From assembly GCA_027445725.1 (NCBI GenBank), contig DAIAVG010000032.1, positions 1 to 7,471 on the forward strand: a DNA stretch of 7,471 bases. The letters are read 5' to 3'. Both the position numbers and the translations under genes were made by a program. This DNA comes from Acidithiobacillus sp. (GTDB taxonomy: Bacteria > Pseudomonadota > Gammaproteobacteria > Acidithiobacillales > Acidithiobacillaceae). The first letter of the stretch is position 1. Each line of letters opens with the position of its first letter. Under the pieces are notes generated by a model that was given only the letters and a program-made list of their open reading frames with translations, was not told the origin of the DNA and searched no databases. This document shows, in pieces, positions 1 through 5,587 of the stretch.

Positions 1-1
1 C

Positions 2-733
2 GCCGAAGAGCGTCAGGCGGCGGCCAGCGTGGAGCAATCCGCCCTGATTCATGCTTATGAGAATCTCCTGGCCGAGGGAGGGACGCATTGCGGGCAAATA
101 CTGCTGACGCGCGATAACTTCAGAGATCGGAAGCGCCTCAAGAAGACTCGGTCCGCCATCGAAATGCTCTTGAGAATGCAGATGTTGCCCATTATCAATG
201 AGAACGATGCGATCGTCGATCTGGATAATGCTCTGGGCAACAACGACCATTTGGCCGCCCTGGTCAGCAACGTCTGGCATGCCGACCTGATGGTATTGCT
301 GACTGATCAATCAGGGCTATTTACAGCGGACCCGCGCGCACGGCCTGATGCCGAAATGATCACGGAAGGTATGGCGGGTGACCCACGGTATGAGCATATG
401 GCGGGTGGAAGCGGTGGCACCGTGGGTACCGGCGGGATGCTCACCAAAATACACGCCGCCACCCATGCGGCGCGCTCTGGTGCGACCACGCTCATTGCCG
501 ATGGACGAATTCCGGATGTGCTCCTGCGCTTGCACAAGGGGGCACTTTTGGGGACATTTCTGCGTTCTGGAAAATTCGACCGGAAATTGCGTCGGGATGC
601 CTGGACACGTCTTCAGATCCACCACGGCCAACAGTGGGTGATCCATCCCGTGCGCCGGGTAAAAGATGAGGTGGTGGCTTTTTATTCGGAAACGCCACCT
701 TTTACCGCAATACCAATATTCAACGGCCAATAA
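2..733 (+). CDS. proB: Glutamate 5-kinase (ProB), 5'-partial, apparently without PUA domain
   Basis: Glutamate 5-kinase phosphorylates glutamate to glutamyl-5-phosphate, the first step of proline synthesis, in the cytoplasm. The reading frame is open to the left edge. The first visible residues (ERQAAASVEQSALI) match the KQLLAAVGQSRLI region near residue 73 of E. coli ProB, so about 70 N-terminal residues lie outside, and the GTG at 29 is internal. Amino-acid-kinase landmarks follow in order: CGQILLTR, the substrate loop INENDA, GNNDHLAAL, the nucleotide-site LLTDQSGLFTADPR, and GTGGMLTK. After GTFLRSGKFDRKLRR only about 45 residues remain, and they do not resemble the roughly 95-residue PUA domain of E. 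coli ProB (367 aa). PUA-less ProBs exist, so this may be a natural short form, a paralogue, or a gene with a replaced 3' end. The gap to the porin start is 79 bases, with no obvious terminator. Confidence 0.88.
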   Translation, partial: AEERQAAASVEQSALIHAYENLLAEGGTHCGQILLTRDNFRDRKRLKKTRSAIEMLLRMQMLPIINENDAIVDLDNALGNNDHLAALVSNVWHADLMVLLTDQSGLFTADPRARPDAEMITEGMAGDPRYEHMAGGSGGTVGTGGMLTKIHAATHAARSGATTLIADGRIPDVLLRLHKGALLGTFLRSGKFDRKLRRDAWTRLQIHHGQQWVIHPVRRVKDEVVAFYSETPPFTAIPIFNGQ

Positions 734-753
734 ATTTTCACATTTATTGGCTA

Positions 754-763
754 CGCGATCGCG
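754..763. repeat. 10-bp perfect palindrome CGCGATCGCG before the porin gene
   Basis: CGCGATCGCG is self-complementary and lies about 50 bases upstream of the porin start, in the short gap after proB. It could be an operator half-pair or simply a chance GATC-containing palindrome. No convincing -35/-10 pair surrounds it: TTGGCT at 748-753 is followed only by weak -10 candidates. Confidence 0.25.
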
Positions 764-801
764 CCAGTCATACCTGGTGTACAGGCCTCTTTTACGCAAT
801 T

Positions 802-806
802 GGAGA
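802..806 (+). promoter_or_regulatory. Ribosome binding site of the porin gene (decides start)
   Basis: GGAGA sits before a tandem ATGATG. Spacing is 3 bases to the first ATG (810) and 6 to the second (813). The second fits normal Shine-Dalgarno spacing, so 813 is preferred. The frame is open further upstream to 666, but that stretch has no signal peptide and overlaps proB. Confidence 0.6.
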
Positions 807-812
807 AACATG

Positions 813-2003
813 ATGAACCGCTTCACCACGAAAAAAGCCCCTCGCACCAGCAGCAAGAGGAGTTTAACAATCCTTGCTGTCGCAGTGTTATCCACACTGG
901 CTCTGGTATCGGACACTGTTCAAGCCGCGCCCCTGCCGATGCCAGCGATGACCGGACCGCTGCAGTCACCATCTCCTTTTCAGTTTAATGCCGGCCCGCT
1001 AGGAAAACTGGACATTACCGGCGTGATGAGCGGCATGGGCGTCTGGCAGGACAACCGAGTCCCCGGTGATCGGCTCACCCACGCCGATATCAGCAATGGC
1101 CAGATCTTCATCCAGAAGACACACGGGCTGATCCAGTTCTTCCTCCAGGCCGGTGCCTACAATATGCCTGCCCTGGGCACGCCTTTCCTTTCCACGGGAG
1201 CCACCACCGCCGACTATTATGGTGCCTTGCCACAGGCCTATCTGAAGATCGCTCCCACCAAAAACTTCTCGGTGCTGATCGGCAAACTCCCCACCCTGAT
1301 CGGCGCGGAATACACCTTCACTTTCGAGAATATGAACATCGAGCGCGGCTTGTTGTGGAACCAGGAAAACGCCGTCAATCGCGGGGTGCAAGTCAACTAC
1401 AGCGCGGGGCCATTGAGCGCCTCTCTCGCATGGAGTGACGGTTTCTACTCCAATCGCTTCAACTGGCTTTCCGGCGACCTGTCCTACACCATTAACTCCG
1501 CCAACACCGTGAGTTTCGTGGGCATGGGCAATGCGGGACAGACGGGTTATTCCACACTCGCCACCCCGGTTTATCAAAACAACAGCGACATCTACAACCT
1601 GATCTATACCTATAGCTCGGGCCCATGGATGATTCAGCCCTACCTCCAGTACACCCAGGTGTCGGCCAATCCCGCTATCGGCGTGGAACGCGGCACGGGG
1701 ACCAGAGGCGCGGCCATTCTGGCGAGTTATGCCCTCACCCCCCACGTTACCCTGGCCGCCCGGGCCGAGTACATTGCGAGCACCGGCAATGCCACCGATG
1801 GCGCGGTTAATCTGATGTATGGACCTGGTAGTAAGGCGTGGTCCATCACCGTGACGCCCACCTACCAGGATCACGATTTCTTCGCCCGCGCTGAGTTTTC
1901 CTATGTGCAGGCAAGCAGCTATACCCAGGGTGATGTCTTCGGTCCGCAAGGGAATAATCCTACACAGGCTCGCGCGCTATTCGAAACTGGGTTTCTGTTT
2001 TAA
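813..2003 (+). CDS. Outer-membrane beta-barrel porin, BBP2/OmpL-like
   Basis: A 396-residue predicted porin. The N-terminus is a Sec signal peptide: a basic stretch (KKAPRTSSKR), a hydrophobic core (LTILAVAVLSTLALV) and a likely signal peptidase I site after VQA, about residue 38. The mature chain is rich in alternating polar/hydrophobic segments with aromatic girdle residues and ends in the ETGFLF beta-signal with terminal Phe, typical for BAM substrates. The segment IGKLPTLIGAEYTF, followed by NMNIERGLLWNQENAVNRGV, resembles the putative beta-barrel porin-2 (BBP2, OmpL-like) family, where the strand LRVGKF..PIGYE and a downstream GV motif recur. Its substrate cannot be read from sequence. 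It lies 57 bases upstream of the P-II gene with no strong terminator between them, so co-transcription is possible. The porin call is firm; the BBP2 subfamily is moderate. Confidence 0.82.
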   Translation: MNRFTTKKAPRTSSKRSLTILAVAVLSTLALVSDTVQAAPLPMPAMTGPLQSPSPFQFNAGPLGKLDITGVMSGMGVWQDNRVPGDRLTHADISNGQIFIQKTHGLIQFFLQAGAYNMPALGTPFLSTGATTADYYGALPQAYLKIAPTKNFSVLIGKLPTLIGAEYTFTFENMNIERGLLWNQENAVNRGVQVNYSAGPLSASLAWSDGFYSNRFNWLSGDLSYTINSANTVSFVGMGNAGQTGYSTLATPVYQNNSDIYNLIYTYSSGPWMIQPYLQYTQVSANPAIGVERGTGTRGAAILASYALTPHVTLAARAEYIASTGNATDGAVNLMYGPGSKAWSITVTPTYQDHDFFARAEFSYVQASSYTQGDVFGPQGNNPTQARALFETGFLF

Positions 2004-2049
2004 CCATAGGACCGATAGGTACCTTTTGTGAAGTCTCAAGTCTGCGTAT

Positions 2050-2055
2050 GAGGTG
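2050..2055 (+). promoter_or_regulatory. Ribosome binding site of the P-II gene
   Basis: GAGGTG, five bases before the ATG at 2061. It supports this start, which also gives the canonical P-II N-terminus (MKQLSAIIRPFKLDD). Confidence 0.65.
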
Positions 2056-2060
2056 TCGCC

Positions 2061-2432
2061 ATGAAACAGTTATCCGCCATTATCAGACCATTCAAGCTGG
2101 ATGACATTTGTGATGCACTGGCCACTATCGGTATACGGGGGATGACGGTTACCGAAGTCACGGGTTTTGAACAGCGCAAAGGCCATTCTCAAATTTATCG
2201 AGGCCATACGTATGTTTCTGATTTTATCGCCAGGATAAAAATCGAAGCGGTCATCAGTGATGAAAGGCTGGATGATGCCATTGCGGCAGTGGTTAAGGAA
2301 GCACGCACCGGCAAGGATGGAGACGGGAAGATTTTTGTGTTGAATGTCTCGGAAGCCATTCGCATCCGCACCGGGGAAATGGGGGACGAGGCCTGTAACC
2401 CGCCTTTTTACGGTGAGCTTTCGGCGTCATGA
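2061..2432 (+). CDS. P-II family nitrogen regulatory protein (GlnB/GlnK type) with altered effector residues
   Basis: P-II proteins are cytoplasmic trimers that bind ATP/ADP and 2-oxoglutarate and control transporters, enzymes and regulators through the T-loop. This 123-residue protein aligns without gaps to E. coli GlnB (112 aa) through residue 106: AIIRPFKLDD at 6-15, GMTVTEVTGF at 27-36, T-loop 37-55 with KGH (40-42) and the uridylylation tyrosine Tyr51 intact, the B-loop TGKDGDGKIFV at 83-93 and the nucleotide-contacting RIRTGE at 101-106. Differences: residues 38-39 read QR where GlnB/GlnK have RQ, so the Mg/2-oxoglutarate ligand Gln39 is Arg; Ile86 is Asp; the C-terminus is about 11 residues longer (ending PPFYGELSAS). 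Its stop overlaps the next start (ATGA), indicating translational coupling. Clustering with an APC permease, not amtB or glnA, suggests a dedicated partner. The family call is near certain; the glnB versus glnK assignment is open. Confidence 0.95.
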   Translation: MKQLSAIIRPFKLDDICDALATIGIRGMTVTEVTGFEQRKGHSQIYRGHTYVSDFIARIKIEAVISDERLDDAIAAVVKEARTGKDGDGKIFVLNVSEAIRIRTGEMGDEACNPPFYGELSAS

Positions 2433-2728
2433 GCGCTCCGTCACTGGTCGGCGATCTGGCAGAAGGCGTTTTTGTGCTTGGCGGGATATTCCTGCTGTGG
2501 TACAGGATCGGTGGAATTGCCAGCAAGCTTCGGCGCGAGAGGGCCAGGAAGGCAGGGTATGACTGGGCGCTAACACATCCTGGCTGTGCTTTTCAACTGG
2601 CGATTTCAGCGGGGCAGGAAAGGTATTCAAAAGTGGCCTGTCCTTTGCCAAGCATGCAGCTCTATGCCTTTCTGGAGGGTTATCATGATGCGCGGCAGGA
2701 TCAACAGCAAATCATCGGAACGCGATAG
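2429..2728 (+). CDS. Small single-span membrane protein, RMF-like C-terminal pattern
   Basis: A 99-residue protein of unknown function, starting inside the P-II stop (ATGA overlap), which argues for coupled translation and matched dosage. An N-terminal hydrophobic span (about residues 13-31, GVFVLGGIFLLWYRIGGIA) is followed by a basic cluster (KLRRERARK), predicting N-out/C-in with a cytoplasmic tail. The tail pattern is A-RKAGYDWA at 39-47, ACP at 70-72 and AFLEGYHDARQD at 80-91. This resembles ribosome modulation factor (A-xxx-GY-xxG ... CPY ... W-L-G-GW-x-E-A-xx-D), but the spacing between GY and CP is about 15 residues longer and the CPY tyrosine is Leu. The RMF resemblance is my inference from a few residues. 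The operon position suggests a membrane partner for P-II or the permease. A hairpin/T-tract follows at 2749-2772. Confidence 0.72.
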   Translation: MSAPSLVGDLAEGVFVLGGIFLLWYRIGGIASKLRRERARKAGYDWALTHPGCAFQLAISAGQERYSKVACPLPSMQLYAFLEGYHDARQDQQQIIGTR

Positions 2729-2748
2729 TGGGGGACAACATGCCTTCC

Positions 2749-2772
2749 TGGTGCTTTCACCACCTTTTTTTT
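2749..2772 (+). terminator. Putative intrinsic terminator or attenuator inside the P-II/permease cluster
   Basis: TGGTG (2749-2753), loop CTTT, CACCA (2758-2762), two bases, then T8 (2765-2772). The T-tract is strong but the stem is only 5 bp, so partial termination is likelier than a full stop. It falls between the 99-aa gene and the HTH-like gene and could set a higher level for P-II than for the permease. Confidence 0.42.
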
Positions 2773-2773
2773 A

Positions 2774-2780
2774 AGAGGAA
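2774..2780 (+). promoter_or_regulatory. Ribosome binding site of the HTH-like gene
   Basis: AGAGGAA with 6 bases to the ATG at 2787, immediately after the T8 tract. It shows that this gene has its own initiation site despite the upstream hairpin. A second in-frame ATG at 2799 is less well placed. Confidence 0.6.
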
Positions 2781-2786
2781 TCAGTT

Positions 2787-3146
2787 ATGGTGGCTTTCAT
2801 GACATCGTCTTCACGCCAGCTTTGCACTACTCTGGCGCTGCTCGCGGTGAGAAAACCGCAATGGTCTTTTGAAAGCCTGGCACAGGAATTACGGGTGGAC
2901 GCTAGTCTGGTGAAGTCCTGCTGGCGTACCTTGTTGGAGAACGCTTGGCGTCTCTATCCCCGCCGTGCGAGATCGAAGTCAGGACACTGGCAGCCCGACC
3001 CGTCGGTCAAGGCCATGATTGCTTTGGCGGCGTATCGCGCGAGACCCGATCAGGCCGGGGACATCGCCTGTCAGTATGGGGTCAGTTTGCAGGATGTAAA
3101 ACACTGGCGCCGTATTTTGGTGCGCCGGGCTGACCGGCTCTTTTAG
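2787..3146 (+). CDS. Small basic protein with two helix-turn-helix-like segments, putative DNA-binding
   Basis: A 119-residue protein I cannot assign to a named family. Residues 27-51 (SFESLAQELRVDASLVKSCW...) have the spacing of an HTH: helix, tight turn at V37-D38-A39, then a recognition-like helix. Residues 90-110 (AGDIACQYGVSLQDVKHWRRI) form a second HTH-like unit of the IA-x-x-x-GVS-xx-V-xx-W type common in transposase and regulator HTHs. Between them lies a very basic linker (YPRRARSKSGHW). There are no membrane segments. The simplest reading is a small transcription factor for this cluster; alternatives are a nucleoid-associated or RNA-binding protein. It lies 58 bases after the preceding gene, across the 2749-2772 hairpin, and 2 bases before the next start, so it is co-transcribed with the permease. 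HTH assignment is by eye. Confidence 0.7.
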   Translation: MVAFMTSSSRQLCTTLALLAVRKPQWSFESLAQELRVDASLVKSCWRTLLENAWRLYPRRARSKSGHWQPDPSVKAMIALAAYRARPDQAGDIACQYGVSLQDVKHWRRILVRRADRLF

Positions 3147-3148
3147 CC

Positions 3149-3631
3149 ATGTTGCTGTGGACAGACGTGCTGGCATCAAAGAGCGTAGAAATCGGTTCCG
3201 CGACGTATCCTTCCGTCATGATCAGCATCGTGTTGTTGAGTTTTGTGGCGCTGCTCGTCGGATTCTATGTCCTCTATCGCTACCATCGGAAACGGGCTCG
3301 TGGCTTTTTCTCTCAAAAACCGGCCACGCTCACCGACGAGTGGCTGGCACAGCAGGTCCGTTCTGCAGTGGCCGCCGATAATCCTGTGTTCGGTGGACTG
3401 TTCGCGGGCCCTGTAAAAGATGAGCACACCTGGGTATTACTGAAAGAAGTCAATCATCATTTGTTGTGGGTCTGCCTGCAAAATGCTTGGTTGGGCTTCT
3501 GGACCCTGAATGCGGAAGGTGCGCCGCAGTGGCGGATTGTGCAGTTGCATGGCAATAGCCTGAACCAGTATTTGCGGAAACAGGAATCCACTGAAAAGGG
3601 GTCCGCCCAAACCCATGGTGTATCCACATGA
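3149..3631 (+). CDS. Single-span membrane protein with cytoplasmic domain, unknown function
   Basis: A 160-residue protein not recognised. One hydrophobic span (about residues 23-43, VMISIVLLSFVALLVGFYVLY) is followed by a strongly basic stop-transfer cluster (RYHRKRARG), predicting a short outside N-terminus and a roughly 110-residue cytoplasmic domain. That domain contains DEWLAQQVRSAV, then an aromatic-rich stretch (HHLLWVCLQNAWLGFWTL) and PQWRIVQLHG, looking like a small mixed alpha/beta fold. No catalytic motif is visible. The ATG at 3149 has no clear Shine-Dalgarno site and lies 2 bases after the previous stop, so it probably depends on translational coupling. An internal ATG at 3218 (residue 24) would remove the outside N-terminus but is also poorly supported. 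It lies directly before the APC permease, 24 bases away, suggesting an accessory or regulatory membrane subunit. Confidence 0.72.
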   Translation: MLLWTDVLASKSVEIGSATYPSVMISIVLLSFVALLVGFYVLYRYHRKRARGFFSQKPATLTDEWLAQQVRSAVAADNPVFGGLFAGPVKDEHTWVLLKEVNHHLLWVCLQNAWLGFWTLNAEGAPQWRIVQLHGNSLNQYLRKQESTEKGSAQTHGVST

Positions 3632-3643
3632 TCAGAGCTCAAA

Positions 3644-3650
3644 AAGGAGG
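3644..3650 (+). promoter_or_regulatory. Strong ribosome binding site fixing the GTG start of the permease
   Basis: AAGGAGG, nearly a full anti-16S match, five bases before GTG at 3656. It is the best Shine-Dalgarno in the window and settles the non-ATG start. Confidence 0.85.
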
Positions 3651-3655
3651 AATTT

Positions 3656-5275
3656 GTGCCCCGTTTTAAGCCTGTAATACGCAAAAACAAGCTTCGCCGC
3701 GAGGGTGGCCTGACGGGATTGCTGTTCGCGTGCGTCGGTGCCTCCATTGGGTCAGGATGGTTGTTCGGTCCACTGTATACCGCAGAGTTTGCCGGACCCC
3801 TGAGCATCGGGTCCTGGCTCATCGGCGCGCTGGCGATTCTGCTCCTCGCCCTGGTTTTTGCCGAATTGGCGCCGCTGATCCCGCGTGCCGGGGCGGTGGT
3901 ACATTTGGCGCATGTGGGTAATGGTCCTATCGTTGGGCACCTGTGGAGCTGGATGCTTTTTCTCTCATATGCTGCGATAGCGCCGATTGAAGTGACGGCC
4001 GTGCTGACGTATGCCAATAACTATCTGCCGGGATTTTTGCAGCCGCACACGGGTTTGTTGAGCGCGCAGGGATTCGGAACGGCCCTGCTGCTGTTGACGA
4101 TATTCGTTGTTCTCAATTTTCTGGTGGTGCGCTGGGTGCTCAAAATCAATAATGCGGCCACAGGGTGGAAACTGGCCATTCCGTTGTTGACGGTGATTCT
4201 ATTGATCTCCATTTCGTGGCATCCGGGTAATTTTGCGGTGCGTGCGGTCAACCAGGTGACTGACCTGCATGGCATGTTTGCGGCGGTCGCCAGTGGTGGT
4301 GTCATTTTTAGCCTGCTGGGATTCCGGCACGCCATCGATCTTGCCGGGGAGAGCAAGAATCCGCGCAGGGACGTCCCCATCGCCGTGATCGGTTCCGTGC
4401 TTATTGCCTCAGCCATTTACATCGGTCTGCAGGTGGCTTTTCTAGGTGCCGTCAACCCGCAGGATCTGGCGCATGGGGGATGGCAGAACTTGCGTTTTCA
4501 CGGCATCAACGGTCCGTTTGCAGCGCTAGCTATTTCGATCGGAATCGGCTGGTTAGCCGTGCTTCTGTATGTGGATGCTTTCGTGTCTCCGGCGGGCACC
4601 GCGTTGATCTACACGACCACGGCCGCCCGAGTCAGCTTGGCGACGGCGGAGACGGGAGCCGCACCGCAATGGGTGTCGCGGGTCAATCGCTTTGGCGTTC
4701 CCTGGGTGAGCCTCATCCTGCTTTATGTAGTGGGCGCGGTGTTCTTTTTCCCTTTCCCATCCTGGCAGAAAATGGTGGGTTATATTGCCTCGATGACCGT
4801 ACTTTCCTATGTGATCGGCCCTATCGCGTTACTGCAGTTGCGTCGGGCGCTACCGGAGGGTGACCGACCATTTCGGCTGTGGTGGGCGCCGGCACTGGCT
4901 CCCCTCGCTTTTGTGGTTTCAAACTGGATTGTCTTTTGGTCTGGCCTGCATACCCTGAATTTCATCTTCAGCACGCTCTCTGGCTTGCTGGCGATCTATG
5001 CGATAACGGGAATCTGGCGCAAGGGTCGTTGGTCGGAAATGGGCTGGCAGTATATGTGGTGGGTCATACCTTATTTCTGCGGCCTCTGGCTCATCAGTTG
5101 GATCGGACCCAAAAGTTTGGGGGGTATCGGCACACTGACATTTTTCCCCAGTATGGGTGTCGTGGCTGTGCTGAGCGTGTCAATTTTCTATATGGCTATT
5201 CATCAAGCCGTTTCTGACCAGCAGATAAATGCCTATATGCTACAATTTGCCCATGGAATTGGGCATGCGCCGTGA
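3656..5275 (+). CDS. APC superfamily amino-acid permease, aspartate:H+ symporter (YveA/AspP)-like
   Basis: A 539-residue inner-membrane transporter with about 12 hydrophobic spans. TM1 carries the unwound APC substrate motif GASIGSGWLFGP (residues 28-39). TM2/loop has VFAELAPLIPRAGA (67-80), the equivalent of the family's ELGxxIPxxGG. TM6 has FSLLGFRHAIDLAGESKNPRRDVP (218-241), the APC F-xxx-GF-xxx-xxx-xE-xxNPxRxxP signature. The segment SYAAIAPIEVTAVLTY (104-119) resembles the ISIEVTAV region I recall from B. subtilis YveA, an aspartate-proton symporter of about 520 aa, so acidic amino-acid uptake is the leading guess. The loop ELAPLIPRAG keeps the usual charge pair. The C-terminal tail (QINAYMLQFAHGIGHAP) is short and cytoplasmic. 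Last gene of the P-II cluster, with its own strong ribosome site. The APC family call is firm; the substrate is inferred. Confidence 0.88.
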   Translation: MPRFKPVIRKNKLRREGGLTGLLFACVGASIGSGWLFGPLYTAEFAGPLSIGSWLIGALAILLLALVFAELAPLIPRAGAVVHLAHVGNGPIVGHLWSWMLFLSYAAIAPIEVTAVLTYANNYLPGFLQPHTGLLSAQGFGTALLLLTIFVVLNFLVVRWVLKINNAATGWKLAIPLLTVILLISISWHPGNFAVRAVNQVTDLHGMFAAVASGGVIFSLLGFRHAIDLAGESKNPRRDVPIAVIGSVLIASAIYIGLQVAFLGAVNPQDLAHGGWQNLRFHGINGPFAALAISIGIGWLAVLLYVDAFVSPAGTALIYTTTAARVSLATAETGAAPQWVSRVNRFGVPWVSLILLYVVGAVFFFPFPSWQKMVGYIASMTVLSYVIGPIALLQLRRALPEGDRPFRLWWAPALAPLAFVVSNWIVFWSGLHTLNFIFSTLSGLLAIYAITGIWRKGRWSEMGWQYMWWVIPYFCGLWLISWIGPKSLGGIGTLTFFPSMGVVAVLSVSIFYMAIHQAVSDQQINAYMLQFAHGIGHAP

Positions 5276-5312
5276 GCTTTCCACGACCATTCAAACGCGC
5301 GGATAAACAGCA

Positions 5313-5412
5313 CGATGCGGAAGATCTTTTATCACTAAGCGGACAGATGGGTGGCATCTACAGCATCCAATTCCGCCGAACTGGCCAAAGTGTTAAGAGA
5401 TCTTCCGCATCG
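5313..5412. repeat. 100-bp segment bounded by 24-nt imperfect terminal inverted repeats
   Basis: Bases 5313-5336 and 5389-5412 are inverted copies matching at 22 of 24 positions. The outer 15 positions, including GATGCGGAAGATCT, match perfectly; mismatches are at 5328 and 5332 of the left arm. The 52-base interior is unrelated. The geometry suits a MITE or solo IS ends, or a long-stem RNA hairpin 38 bases past the permease stop that could protect or process the operon 3' end. No target-site duplication is evident in the flanks, which weakens the transposon reading. Confidence 0.55.
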
Positions 5413-5537
5413 GCGCCAAATTGGATAACAGGGTGGTGGGTGTTGCGATGGACGTGACATATGAAAGTGGAAAACGCCAAATACCGCTGGACTGTTCAGC
5501 ACTTGATTCGCTGCAGGCGGCATTTGGGATGTCGTAG
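5351..5537 (+). pseudogene. Possible frameshifted remnant of a small gene
   Basis: Two overlapping frames read like protein although neither is a full gene. The first (5351 to the TAA at 5426-5428) gives a helical stretch, SAELAKVLRDLPHRR. The second, open from 5397 to the TAG at 5535-5537, gives KLDNRVVGVAMDVTYESG and ends DSLQAAFGMS; its only ATG, at 5448, would make 29 residues. A single-base shift would join them. I recognise no family. It may be a gene relic or chance. Confidence 0.22.
5366..5425. repeat. Second inverted repeat interlocking with the 5313-5412 repeat
   Basis: TCCAATT (5366-5372) is complementary to AATTGGA (5419-5425), and just inside, CGCCG (5374-5378) pairs with CGGCG (5411-5415). 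Its left arm lies in the loop of the larger repeat and its right arm overlaps that repeat's outer edge, so in RNA the two stems would partly compete. Confidence 0.4.
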
Positions 5538-5587
5538 ATGAAACGGAGTTACTAAAAGGAATCTAAAGAGATCGACGAACAGTGGAC

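Noticed and set aside
29..31. GTG as the start of the ProB gene
   Set aside because: Codons before it (ERQAAAS) continue the family alignment in frame to the window edge, so the GTG is an internal Val codon.
666..812. Longer N-terminus for the porin
   Set aside because: It would overlap proB by 68 bases and place about 50 non-signal residues before a clear signal peptide; GGAGA points to 813.
999..1949. 316-residue minus-strand open frame opposite the porin
   Set aside because: Composition is Gly/His/Arg/Ile repeats typical of an antisense shadow; the + strand has a signal peptide, beta-barrel pattern and ribosome site.
2010..2028. GGACC-GATA-GGTACC-TTTT as a terminator between porin and P-II
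   Set aside because: The stem needs a bulged base and has only five pairs with four T; too weak to call.
2873..2888. TGGCAC-N5-TTAC resembling a sigma-54 -24/-12 element
   Set aside because: It lies inside the HTH-like coding region and the -12 box has TTAC rather than TTGC. No sigma-54 site was seen upstream of the P-II gene.
3457..4017. 186-residue minus-strand frame across the 160-aa and APC genes
   Set aside because: It spans two well-supported + genes and shows no domain or ribosome site.
5272..5457. 61-residue frame starting GTGA at the permease stop
   Set aside because: No ribosome site, no domain, and it runs through both arms of the inverted repeat; the overlap with the stop is likely chance.
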